DNA of 64,000 nt from DASZTV01 sp035547515 (GTDB lineage: Bacteria; Actinomycetota; Actinomycetes; JAFAQI01): assembly GCA_035547515.1 (NCBI GenBank), contig DASZUS010000024.1:8160-72159 (forward strand), in the 5' to 3' direction. The notes under the pieces were generated by a model. The model was not told the DNA's origin, did no database searches, and worked only from the letters and a program-made list of their open reading frames with translations. Positions 1 through 9,300 of this stretch are shown here, piece by piece (the stretch's first letter is position 1; each line of letters begins with the position of its first letter). A program made the translations under genes and the position numbers.

Positions 1-142
1 CTCTCGGCCGTGGGTACGTTCGCGGGTACGCCGGCCGCGCATCGTGCCGGGATGCGCGACACCAAGACGCCGGCGCCGGCCGGCGATCACGCGTCCCTGA
101 CCTGCAGTGGGGACGCCCCCGGCCATCCCCCAGCGATCCCGC

Positions 143-263
143 GGGGACGTTCATGGGGACGCTGCGCGCGCAGCATCGCGCGCATGGCCAGCCTTCTCGA
201 CCGACTCGCCGAGCATTCGCCCCGTTCGGGGGACGTCTCGGGGGACGGTTCGGGGGATGGCGA
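143..263. repeat. 12-bp-spaced GGGGACG repeats upstream of the relaxase
   Basis: Two head-to-tail copies begin at 143 and 155 (GGGGACGTTCAT, GGGGACGCTGCG). Three more begin at 228, 240 and 252 (GGGGGACGTCTC, GGGGGACGGTTC, GGGGGATGGCGA). All are spaced 12 bp apart, and a single copy lies at 109-115. They occupy the 300 bp immediately before the relaxase, where an oriT or a relaxase/regulator binding site would be expected. The rest of 1-308 shows nothing else I can support. A short reading frame crosses these repeats (as Ser-Gly-Asp repeats), so a coding origin of the periodicity cannot be excluded. Confidence 0.5.
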
Positions 264-308
264 CGCCACAGGGTCCGTCGTCATGAACGTCAAGTACGGC
301 GGTGCGCC

Positions 309-3185
309 ATGGTGATCTCGGTCGAGACCCTGTCCGGCAGCGACCCGGCCGCGTACTACCTGCAGCGGGAGGTCGGCTGCGAGGCGGGCTACTACCTGGA
401 TCGGGCCGAGCCGACCGGCCGCTGGGTCGGTGACGGCGCGGCGGCGCTCGCGTTGACCGGTCCGCTGGACGAGACCGGCGAGGCGGCGTTCCGACGGATG
501 CTCGCCGGGCAGCACCCACTCACCGGCGAGCAGCTCGCGAAGCCGGTGTGGCGCCCGGTGCCGTCCGGGCGGCTACCCGGCCGGCCGCTGGTGGAGGCAA
601 TCCGGCGAGTGGCTCGCGACCGTGGTGTGCCCGAGCCGGCGGCGCTGTTCCCCGACGAAACGCTCGCTGATGCCTTCCGTGGCATCACGGCCGCGGCCGA
701 CCGCCGACCGTTCACCCGCTCCCTCGATCCTCGAGTTGGGCAGCGACTGGGCGCCGCGGTCGGCCTCGACCCGGTCGAGCTGTACCGGGGCGACGACGGC
801 GCTGACGTCTTCGGCCGGGCGCTTGAGCATGCGGCCGAGCGGGAGGACGCTCGAAACGGCGGGTACGACGTGTGCGTCTCCGCGCCGAAGAGCGTCTCGA
901 CGCTGTGGGCGTTGGCGGGACCGGAGATCGGCGCGGCGGTTCAGGCGGCGCACGCGGCCGCGGTCGGTGCGGCGCTCGGCTACCTGCAACGAGCCAGCGG
1001 TCACGGGCTGCGCGGCCATCAAGGCCACGGCCAGCGGGCGTCGCGGATGGGCACCGACGGCTTCATCGGCGCCGCGTTCGACCACCACACCAGCCGGGCG
1101 AACGACCCGCAGCTGCACACCCACATCGTGATCGCAAACCTGCTGCACGGCCGCGACGGGAAGTGGACCGCGATCGACTCGCGGACGTTGTTCCGGCACG
1201 CGACCACCGCGAGCTACCTCTACCACGCGGTCCTGCGCGGCGAGCTGACCACGAGCCTCGGGGTCGTTTGGACTCCGGTAACGCGAGGCATCGCGGAGGT
1301 CCGCGGCATTCCCGCCGACCTGATCCATGACCTGTCGACCCGCCACAACGAGATCGACAACTACCTCGCTGCGTCCGGCCGCGACGACCCGGGCGCGGCG
1401 CAGTACGCCTGCCTCGCCACCCGTCCCGCGAAGGACCCGAAACCACCGGGCGAGCTCCGCGTAACGTGGCAGCAGGCGGCTCGCCGGCTCGGGTACGACG
1501 CCGACCAGCTCGTGGCCGCCAGCCTCGACCACGGCCCAGCCGCTGCGATCAACAAGGCGCTGCTCGCCGCGACCCTGACCGGACCGCGTGGCCTGACCCG
1601 GCACAAGACGAAGGTCGACGAGCGGGACCTGATCCAGGCGCTGTGCGACGCGCTGCCCGCCGGTACGCCGGTCACCCTCGACTCGATCGATCGGCTCGCC
1701 CGCGAGATCGCCGCCGGACCCGGCGTCGTCTCGCTGCTGCCCTCGGCCGGCGACCTCGGACCGACGATGTCGACCATCGAGCTGGCGACCACCGAACAGC
1801 ACGCGCTCTCCGTCGCCGCGCAGCTCCGGCAGACATCGGCGACCTATCCCACCGGCCGCTTCCCGCCGCTCGATCGCCTGACCGACGAGCAACGGCGGCT
1901 CGCGTTACGGCTGGTCTTCCCGGATTCGTGTCTCGACGTGATCGTCGGCCCCGCCGGCTCCGGCAAGACCTCGGCGCTTGCCGCGGCGTACCGCAGCTGG
2001 CACGCCGACCAGATCCCGGTCATCGGGACCGCGGTCGCCGCACTCGCCGCCCGGGGGCTGCAGACCCGCACCGGCATCCCGTCGGTCACGCTGACCAAGC
2101 TGCTCGGCGACCTCGACCAGATCAACCCGCGCACGAGACGTCCGGCCGGCTTTGCGCCCGGCACCGTGGTCGTCGTCGACGAGGCGTCGATGGTCGACAC
2201 CCGCAGCTACGCCCGCCTGCTCGACCACGTCTGGCGATCCGGTGCACGCATCGCGCTCGTCGGCGACACCGAGCAACTCCCCGAGATCGAAGCCGGAGGC
2301 CTCTTCGCCACGGTTGCCGCCGACCCGTCGGCCATCCGACTAACCACGAACGTCCGGCAGGGCGAGACCTGGGAACGCGACGCGCTGACGGCACTGCGGG
2401 AGAACCGGCCCGCCACCGCGCTGCTCGCCTACCTCGACCACGGCCGCATCCACGTCGACGAGCCCCGACTACTGCCCGCCGCGATCTCCGCGACCTACGC
2501 GAGCAGCGCCGCGTCCGATCCGCTCGGCACCGTCGCGCTCGCCTCCACCCGACGCGAGGTCGCCGCGCTCAACACCGTGATCCGCGGCCGACTCCGCCGC
2601 GATGGCTACGTCGGCACCGACGGCGTCACCGTCCGCACACCGTCGGGGACGACGGAGTTCGCGACCGGCGACATCGTCGTGGTCACCCGAAACCGCCGCG
2701 ATCTCGGCGTCCTCAACGGCATGCGCGGACAAGTGACGAACACTGATCCCCGATCGAGGTCCGTCGTCATGGTCGACGACCTCGGCGAGTCGCACGCCCT
2801 GCCCGCCGAGCTGCTGGCAAGCGGCGTGGTGCAGCACGGCTACGCGTTGACCATCCACCGCGCCCAAGGCATCACCGTCGACACCGCACTCGTCTACGGC
2901 ACCGCGGCACTGAGCAAGGAGTCCGGGTACGTCGCACTCTCGCGCGGGCGAATCGCGAACCACCTGTTCGTCTCCCCCGACGACGTCCACGACGCGATGG
3001 CCGACCAGCCCTGGGGCGGTCAGGACCGACACGACCTCCTCACCGCCGTCGACCTCATCGCCATGCGGCTCGAGCTCTCCCGCCACCAGCGGCTCGCCAC
3101 GTCATACCTGCCGCAGCGCCACCCGCTCGACCCGTACGAGATCACCCGTCAACCGACCCGCGAGATGAGAGGACTGTCCCGATGA
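309..3185 (+). CDS. MobF/TrwC-type conjugative relaxase with RecD-like helicase domain
   Basis: This 958-residue protein would nick oriT, stay bound to the 5' end and unwind the transferred strand. The N-terminal relaxase part has paired tyrosines (about Y16/Y17 and Y28/Y29). Its metal-binding histidines lie in FDHHTSRANDPQLHTH, around residues 258-272. About 100 extra residues separate the two motifs compared with plasmid R388 TrwC, which appears typical of actinobacterial homologues. The C-terminal half is a superfamily-1 helicase, with Walker A GPAGSGKT near residue 546 and Walker B VVVDEASMVD near 621. I chose the ATG at 309 because the relaxase motif begins there; the longer frame from 153 adds 52 arginine-rich residues without family character. 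The stop overlaps the start of the next gene (ATGA). Confidence 0.9.
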   Translation: MVISVETLSGSDPAAYYLQREVGCEAGYYLDRAEPTGRWVGDGAAALALTGPLDETGEAAFRRMLAGQHPLTGEQLAKPVWRPVPSGRLPGRPLVEAIRRVARDRGVPEPAALFPDETLADAFRGITAAADRRPFTRSLDPRVGQRLGAAVGLDPVELYRGDDGADVFGRALEHAAEREDARNGGYDVCVSAPKSVSTLWALAGPEIGAAVQAAHAAAVGAALGYLQRASGHGLRGHQGHGQRASRMGTDGFIGAAFDHHTSRANDPQLHTHIVIANLLHGRDGKWTAIDSRTLFRHATTASYLYHAVLRGELTTSLGVVWTPVTRGIAEVRGIPADLIHDLSTRHNEIDNYLAASGRDDPGAAQYACLATRPAKDPKPPGELRVTWQQAARRLGYDADQLVAASLDHGPAAAINKALLAATLTGPRGLTRHKTKVDERDLIQALCDALPAGTPVTLDSIDRLAREIAAGPGVVSLLPSAGDLGPTMSTIELATTEQHALSVAAQLRQTSATYPTGRFPPLDRLTDEQRRLALRLVFPDSCLDVIVGPAGSGKTSALAAAYRSWHADQIPVIGTAVAALAARGLQTRTGIPSVTLTKLLGDLDQINPRTRRPAGFAPGTVVVVDEASMVDTRSYARLLDHVWRSGARIALVGDTEQLPEIEAGGLFATVAADPSAIRLTTNVRQGETWERDALTALRENRPATALLAYLDHGRIHVDEPRLLPAAISATYASSAASDPLGTVALASTRREVAALNTVIRGRLRRDGYVGTDGVTVRTPSGTTEFATGDIVVVTRNRRDLGVLNGMRGQVTNTDPRSRSVVMVDDLGESHALPAELLASGVVQHGYALTIHRAQGITVDTALVYGTAALSKESGYVALSRGRIANHLFVSPDDVHDAMADQPWGGQDRHDLLTAVDLIAMRLELSRHQRLATSYLPQRHPLDPYEITRQPTREMRGLSR

Positions 3186-3439
3186 CCGCGACCACGATTC
3201 CCTTGTTCGACGATCCGCCTGCACCGCGCCAGCGGCGGAGCGGGCGGCCACTGACAGAGTCCGAGGTCCTGCTAACGGCGGCAGAAGCGGCGGACGTGTT
3301 GAAGATCGGCCGGAGCAAGCTGTACGAGCTGATGGCACGTGGCGCGATCAACTCGGTAAAGCTCGGCCGTTGCCGGCGGTTCCGGCGATCCGACCTCGAC
3401 CGCTTCATCCGCGGCCTCGATGCCGACCCCGCCGACTAA
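3182..3439 (+). CDS. Excisionase-like helix-turn-helix DNA-binding protein
   Basis: This 85-residue protein has a MerR/excisionase-type winged helix-turn-helix. The run LLTAAEAADVLKIGRSKLYE is followed by a turn, a basic wing (GRCRRFRRSDLDRFI) and a short tail. Proteins of this family in integrative elements act as recombination directionality factors, biasing the integrase toward excision, or as small regulators. The start overlaps the relaxase stop by 4 bp, so the two are probably translationally coupled. The integrase follows 79 bp later. Assignment to the family is firm; the excisionase role rests on position. Confidence 0.85.
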   Translation: MTATTIPLFDDPPAPRQRRSGRPLTESEVLLTAAEAADVLKIGRSKLYELMARGAINSVKLGRCRRFRRSDLDRFIRGLDADPAD

Positions 3440-3518
3440 GCGCCACGTTGTCCACAACCTGTATCGGCTCGCTCCGGACCGCGGCGTTGCTGTCAGACCC
3501 TCGGTCTGGAGGTGGGTG

Positions 3519-4691
3519 ATGCCGAAGAAGCGCGGGCAGGGCGAAGGGTCGATCTTCTACTCCGAGACCCGCCAGCGCTGGATCGGTGTGCTCGACCTGG
3601 GCCGCGGTCCCGACGGGATCCGGCGTCGGGTGCGGATGTCCGGCAAGACCAGGGCCGAGGTACGCCGGAAACTCGAGGAGGCGCAGAAGGCCGCCGCCGC
3701 TGGGCTGAACGCCGACGACCAGCGCACAACCGTTGCCGAGTTCTGCGCGTACTGGCTCGAGCACGGCATCCCCGCCGCGGCGCAGTCCCCCAACTCCATC
3801 GGCAACATCACGTGGGCGGTCAACAAGCACATCGTGCCGCGGGTCGGCCACCGTCGGCTCCGGGATCTCACTGCTGACGACGTCGACAAGCTGATGCGCG
3901 ACATGGCCACCGCCGGCTACAGCAAGCACACGATGGTCCGCATCCACGGCGAGCTCGCCCGCATCCTGCGGTTCGCCGAGCGACGCGGCAAGGTCATGCG
4001 CAACGTCGCGACCCTGGTTGACGTTCCGGCCGGACCAAGAAAGCGCGGGCGGTCGCTGACGGTCGCGCAAGCGCAGGCTGTTCTCGACGCTGCGCAGGGC
4101 GACAGACTCGAAGCGCTGTACGTGACCGGGCTGCTCATGGGCCTACGCCCGGGCGAACTACTTGGGCTGCCGTGGACCGGCATCGACTTCGAAGCCGAAC
4201 GACTGCGGGTCTCGCAATCCCTCAAGCGGGAGCACAACCAGCTCGTGATCGGCGAGCCGAAGACGCTGCGATCGCGACGAACTCTCGACATGCCCGCGCT
4301 CGTCGTCCGAGTCCTCAAGGAGCATCAGCGGCGGCAGCGGATCGAGCGCGCCGACGCCGACGCTCATTGGGTCGAGACCGGGCTTGTCTTCACGACCACG
4401 GTCGGCACGCCAGTCGACCCGTCGAACCTCCGACGCGACTTCGACAAGCTGACCCGCAAGGCCGGCATCGGCCACTGGCACCCACACGAGCTGCGCCACT
4501 CAGCCGCGTCCCTGCTTTCCGCGTCCGGCGTCCCGATCGAACAGATCTCCGACGTGCTCGGCCACGAGGGTCCCCGGACGACCGCAGCCGTTTACCGACA
4601 CCTGGTCAACCCCTCCGTCAGCGCTGGCAAGGCGCCGATGGATGCGCTATTCAGGCCGTCGCACGAGGTAGATCCGGAACGTCGCGATTAA
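3519..4691 (+). CDS. int: Tyrosine site-specific recombinase (integrase)
   Basis: This 390-residue phage-type integrase would catalyse site-specific integration and excision of the element. An N-terminal AP2-like arm-binding region (from QGEGSIFYSE) leads into a SAM-like core-binding domain and a catalytic domain. The catalytic residues are R210 in GLRPGE, H323/R326 in HPHELRH, H349 in GHEG and nucleophile Y359. I chose the ATG at 3519 because a GGAGG sits 6 bp upstream and the family begins there; in-frame codons further upstream extend into xis. All catalytic residues are intact, so the enzyme looks functional. Confidence 0.93.
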   Translation: MPKKRGQGEGSIFYSETRQRWIGVLDLGRGPDGIRRRVRMSGKTRAEVRRKLEEAQKAAAAGLNADDQRTTVAEFCAYWLEHGIPAAAQSPNSIGNITWAVNKHIVPRVGHRRLRDLTADDVDKLMRDMATAGYSKHTMVRIHGELARILRFAERRGKVMRNVATLVDVPAGPRKRGRSLTVAQAQAVLDAAQGDRLEALYVTGLLMGLRPGELLGLPWTGIDFEAERLRVSQSLKREHNQLVIGEPKTLRSRRTLDMPALVVRVLKEHQRRQRIERADADAHWVETGLVFTTTVGTPVDPSNLRRDFDKLTRKAGIGHWHPHELRHSAASLLSASGVPIEQISDVLGHEGPRTTAAVYRHLVNPSVSAGKAPMDALFRPSHEVDPERRD

Positions 4692-4812
4692 CTCGCTAGC
4701 GCCGCTCGATAACGGTTCTGTTTGGGCGCCCCCAGGAAGAGTCGTAGTTTCACCAACCTCTCGATCAGCTCACCAGAGCGCGACAAGCGTTCGCCCAGCC
4801 ACAGAAAGTTAG

Positions 4813-5865
4813 TTAGCGAGTCGAATCCAGATCCGCAACTAGCCAGTCCGCGATCGCGTCGCTGATGCGAAGCCCGGTGAGCTCTTCGATCCAACCGAAC
4901 TGCCCAGCAGGATTCGCCTCGACGAAAAGGTGCGCGCCATCGGGACGCACGATCATGTCGATGGCGGCGTACTGAACGGCACAGACGCGCATGAAGTCGC
5001 GCAGCGCATCTTCTAGCTTTGGTTCAAGTTGGATTGGCGCGTGAGGGGTATGTTCGAAGTCGTAACGTCGCCAGTCAGTCATCGTCCTAGTCGATAACTG
5101 GGAGTCGATCCGACATGCGAAGACGCGACCAGCAACTACCGTGATTCGTAACTCGTAGGCCTTTTCAACATACGGCTGGACGATGACCGGCGCGTGGCGC
5201 ACAAGGTCTGCTAGGTCGATGGCTTCCGCTACGGACAACCGCTTAGTGAAAAGCGACACGACGCTGTCCGTGTCGTCAAGCCTGGCCGCCCACATGCCGG
5301 CAGGCTTCACCGCGATGTCGCCGTACTCTCCGAATCTTCTGACGGCAGCTGCCCACGTGGTTGGGTCATCCGTCAATATCGTCGGAATAGTCAACAAGCC
5401 GACCCTAGAAGCCAACGTTGACCCAAGCAGCTTGTTCTGATCGAGTCGTCGGTCAGCGCTCACCGGGTTCATCCACTCGGCTTCAAAGCTGAAGAGTGCG
5501 TTCAATGCTGCTCGGTACTGGTCGAGGACAAAGGCCGTGACTGCGGGGTCGTCTTGTGCAAAGCTCGACGCGAAGCCGAGGTCGGGACGGCGACGAAGCA
5601 CTCGCTGGCCAGGTCGGATCGTGTACGTCCAACCTCGCGCTGAATCAGCCAGCCGACAAGTCATGCCCACGGCGTCGTGCGGCGGATGTTCGATGCTGAC
5701 GCTCACTGTTGGCAGCGAAAGGCGCCCACATTGGAAGATGTCAGGCTCGATGTTCCGCCGTCGAAGAGCCGAGATTATTAGAGCCGCGCTGCCGTCAAGT
5801 TCATCCGTGACGATCAGCGGATTTGGGCTAGTCCTCGTGATAATCGGTGTTGATGTCGGCGCCAT
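4813..5865 (-). CDS. ATP-grasp RiPP ligase (graspetide/SAV_5884-type maturase)
   Basis: This 350-residue ATP-grasp enzyme is predicted to activate Asp/Glu side chains of a precursor peptide and join them to Thr/Ser/Lys side chains. Visible ATP-grasp signatures are DIAVKPAG mid-protein, VIVQPYVEKAYELRITVV for the second nucleotide-binding strand, and the magnesium-binding end AAIDMIV then FVEANPAGQFGW. The pattern and length fit the MvdC/MvdD-like SAV_5884 family of peptide maturases rather than RimK or D-Ala ligases. It is encoded directly downstream of, and overlapping by 38 bp, a small Thr/Asp-rich peptide gene. The methyltransferase that often accompanies this family is not seen nearby. 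Base composition is visibly less GC-rich than in the core genes. Confidence 0.8.
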   Translation of the reverse strand: MAPTSTPIITRTSPNPLIVTDELDGSAALIISALRRRNIEPDIFQCGRLSLPTVSVSIEHPPHDAVGMTCRLADSARGWTYTIRPGQRVLRRRPDLGFASSFAQDDPAVTAFVLDQYRAALNALFSFEAEWMNPVSADRRLDQNKLLGSTLASRVGLLTIPTILTDDPTTWAAAVRRFGEYGDIAVKPAGMWAARLDDTDSVVSLFTKRLSVAEAIDLADLVRHAPVIVQPYVEKAYELRITVVAGRVFACRIDSQLSTRTMTDWRRYDFEHTPHAPIQLEPKLEDALRDFMRVCAVQYAAIDMIVRPDGAHLFVEANPAGQFGWIEELTGLRISDAIADWLVADLDSTR

Positions 5866-6061
5866 TCCCGGTGTGCGTTTGCCACGGCCGCATTGTCGGG
5901 CCGCCAGGATCCCGCTCGTAGTTCATGTTGCTTTCGTACTCTTGGTCCGTCATCGTCGCCCCTGGACTAGCTGGCTCGACCCGTTCGGCGAACTTGAGCA
6001 TTAGCGGAAGATCTGCGGTCGACAGCGCGGTCGAGGCGACACTCATCCTGAGCTCAGCCAT
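5828..6061 (-). CDS. Putative ATP-grasp-modified RiPP precursor peptide
   Basis: This 77-residue peptide lies immediately upstream of the ATP-grasp maturase and overlaps its start by 38 bp, so the two are probably co-translated. Residues 18-30 (DLPLMLKFAERVE) resemble the leader motif of SAV_5885-type graspetide precursors, which have an aromatic or hydrophobic pair followed by a basic, F/A-rich stretch. The C-terminal part (residues 56-77) is rich in Thr, Asp, Glu and Asn, which are candidates for omega-ester or amide cross-links. I chose the ATG at 6061 because GAGGTG lies about 4-5 bp upstream. An ATG at 6046 has no comparable ribosome-binding site, and a longer frame to 6181 looks non-coding. 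The core cannot be delimited from sequence alone. Confidence 0.7.
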   Translation of the reverse strand: MAELRMSVASTALSTADLPLMLKFAERVEPASPGATMTDQEYESNMNYERDPGGPTMRPWQTHTGNGADINTDYHED

Positions 6062-6300
6062 CTGGCACCTCGCAAGTGGGCTAGCGGTGTTACCAGGATC
6101 GTGACACGCGACCGGCGGTCTCGCAATAGGCGCTCTTCCCGACAATATGACGCTATCGCCCATGGTTCGTTGGCGGGGCACATGCCCGAAGTCGCTGTGG
6201 GCAGCTGAGCGATTCCGTCCGCGCCGTTGCTGGCGGGCGCGCCGGAGTGGCTATGACCTGACATGCCTTGCGTTGCGGGGTCGTCCGCCTATCACGCAGA

Positions 6301-9300
6301 TCACCCAGCAGCATCATCGGAATGCGCCTCGACGATCGTGGCGTCCTGAGCGGTCAGCGAGAGCGCTTCCCCGTCAACCTCAAGACCGACCTCCAGGCCG
6401 CTCGCCAGTACCGCCTCAACGTCAGCATGGCTTGACGCCGCGACGACTCCAACAAGGCCACGGTCAGTGGCAACCAGGCGAAGCTCGGAGCCAGGGGCAT
6501 CGCTCTCGATAACGACCGTGACGGGGCCGGGCGGACTGTCGTCGCGTCGGCGCACCGCGGCCGTCGCCGTGCCGCCTTCAAGAAGACCTCGCAGCAGGCT
6601 CTGTCGTCGCGACCGCGTCAGCTCAAGGAGGTCGAGCACCTCGCGGGGCGCCACGTCGAAATGCTCCCGCCACCCTGCGATGTGCAACTCAACGAGCCAC
6701 TCGCTCAGCTGCTCTACGGTCAGCCCGCGCTGCGCGGCCTCCCGACCAAGCTGGTGAGCGAGGCGTCGTGACCGCATGCCACGGGTGAGCAGTGTGAGGG
6801 CCTCTGGCGTGTCGACGCCGAACCGTATGCACCAAGCGGCGTCGCTACGCAGACGGATGAACGAACTCGCCCCTTCGAGGCGCGCGTTGGCCTGCTCGAC
6901 GATGACCCCCACGGTCCACGCAAGGTAGTGCTCGAAGGTACGGCTGACCCCGTCGACCATCTGCTCGATCCGGAAGGCCTCATCGGAGACGTCGGATAGA
7001 AACCTATCTGCGAGATCGGTCATCTCGGCTCCCGCAACCCAGGCATCGAGGGCGTCGACGACCGGTATCCCCTGGAGCACCGGACCGCGTCGGCGTGACC
7101 GGAACGTCCAGGCCCCGTCGGCCTCCGGATAGGAAAGCAGCGCGTCGAGGACCCCGAGATCCGCGAGGAGCGTGAGCGTGGATTGCAGCGTCATCTCGAC
7201 GACATCTGTCAGATCCTGCGGCGCTCGCTCGACCGCGACGTCGACAACCCCATCGACAACGGCATCGAGTAAGGCGGCGGTTCGGAGTGATGTCCCTGTC
7301 GAAACCCACCTTCGACGCCGCCCCGGGTCGGTAGTCGCATAAGTCCGTTCAACAACCCCGGCAAGGGCATACCAGCGGTCTCGGAGCTCGGCGTCCATCT
7401 CTTGGAAGCCGAGGAACCGATCGAGCGCGGTCTTAAGGTTCGGTTCACGGAGGAGCTGATCGAGCTGCTCTATGGCCGACAGGATGAACCACACATGGCT
7501 GGCGAAGTCTGCTGCGGGCCCAGGAGGCAGTTGGAATAGCGCGTCGGCGGTGGTCGCGATGAGGGCTTCCGCCTCGGCAAGGGCCGCAATCGCCGCGTCG
7601 CCTCCCAGCGTTGAGTGCACCTCGAGGTCGGCGTCGTCAGGCTGCAGCAGCTTGAAGTCAGCATCGGCTTCCCGCTGCTGCAGGGCTAGTACGATCCATC
7701 CCTCGGTCTCCTTGCCGGCGCGTCCGGCGCGACCGACGGCGTTGAGCAGACGCGGCGCATCGAGTCGAACTCCCGGCTGCTGACCCTCGTATGCCGTCTC
7801 TGCTACAAGCACCGTCCGGACTGGAAGGTTCACGCCGTCCGTGAGCGTGCTCGTCGCCACCACGGCGCGCAGTTGCTCGTTGCGCAGTGCTTCCTCGACC
7901 GCATCGAGCACATCGACCGGGAGGCCCGCGTGGTGGAACGCGACGCCGTTACGGACGCAGCCAACGAGCGGGTGGGCGGCGCCTAAACGCTGCTCCAGGA
8001 ACGCGGTGAGGTCGCGGCTTCCAGCGAACGGTTCGAGCTCGCCGGCGATAACGTCGGCGGCGCTCCGGGTCAGATCTCGTTGGCTGACCACCATCAGAAG
8101 ACTGCCAGCGTGTAGCAAGGCGGTCGCGGCGGTCGCGGCGACCTTATACGCAGGCGTGGCGCCGTCGGCCTTCTCCATCTTCCCGGAGACCGACTTTCGT
8201 AGGACGAGCTCCCCGAGCGGTTGGGACTTGTCGCTCACCAAGCTGACGATCTTGGCTTCGGCGGGCTTGACCCGCAGCTTGGCGCGGAGGGGCACCCGGA
8301 CAGTCGAGGGGTATTCCTTCGACCTGCGCGGGGTCTCTACTAAGTCGTCCCAGAGTGGATCGGCATAGAGCAGCGCGTGCATACGGCGGGGACCGCGCCA
8401 CGCACTGGTGAACAGCACTTCCGCCTGGTCGGGCGCCAGCCAGTTGGCGATGCTGGCCGCGTTTCCCAACACGCCAGAAAGGAGGACAAGCCGAGCATCG
8501 CTCGCCGCCAGGAAGGCAAGCAGGGCCTCAAGCAAGAACCCGCGTCCGGGCTGCGCCAGCAGGTGTGCTTCGTCGACCACGAACAGGGAGAAGCGCTCCA
8601 TCACCGCTTCGGGATCACGGCGCAGTAGTTGCATAAGCCGTTCGGGTGTCATGACCTCGACCTCGCCACGCTGTGCCTCCGCCAGCATCGCCAGAAGGGC
8701 GTCAAGGTCGCCGCCCACATAGTCGGGAAGGTCGGGGCCGAGCTCCCGGTTGAGCACTCTGAGTCGACTAGTGAGCGCCTGCCGCATCTCACGACCGAGG
8801 CTGCGCAACGGCGTGATGTAGCAAACGTCGCCGGGCTGGGTAGCCAGATGTCGGCAGATGATCAGTTGCGCCATCAACGTCTTTCCGGCGCTGGTCGGCA
8901 CCGACAGCAGCAGCCGCTTCGTATCGGGGGCCAGCGGGTTGTACGACGAGCGTTCGAGCAACTCTCGCTGTGGCGGCCACAGCGTCAGCACCGGCGGTGA
9001 GCCCACCGTGAACGCCTGCGCGACGGCCGCCGGAGTGTCGGGCGGTAGCACCGCCCAGATGCTGCTGGTCTCCATGCCTTCAGCGATGGCGAGCAGATGC
9101 GCAGCGACCCAGCGGGCATCGTGGTCGCCCTCCCCCGCGCTCTGGTCGACGACGGACACCAGCGCGGTGCGGGCTAAGTCGAGCTGCGTCGTCTCGCCGC
9201 GGCGCAGGTAGACAAGCAAGGCGCTGACGGCGAGCACGATCTGCTGGGAAGGGCCGAACATCGTTGTCCGCAGGTCGTCCAGGTCGAGCATCCCGGCAAG

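Larger units (their letters stand above)
1..4691 (+). mobile_element. End of an integrative conjugative/mobilisable element (left part outside window)
   Basis: A MobF relaxase-helicase, an excisionase-like protein and a tyrosine integrase follow one another on the plus strand, with overlapping or closely spaced genes. This trio is the transfer/integration core of actinobacterial integrative elements. No coupling protein, replication initiator or mating-pair genes are visible, so either they lie left of base 1 or the element is only mobilisable. The true right boundary is not defined. It could be just after the integrase, or at the tRNA-Ala at 11099-11171, whose 3' end faces this region; in that case the RiPP and nuclease-helicase genes would be cargo. 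Confidence 0.6.

Noticed and set aside
10..315. 101-residue frame before the relaxase
   Set aside because: Ser-Gly-Asp repeats and low complexity derive from the 12-bp DNA repeats. It has no family character and runs into the relaxase start.
4690..4823. Inverted ACTCGCTAGC / GTTAGCGAGT between integrase and RiPP ligase
   Set aside because: Only about 10 bp, one mismatch and more than 100 bp apart. It could be an attachment-related site, but the evidence is too weak to list.
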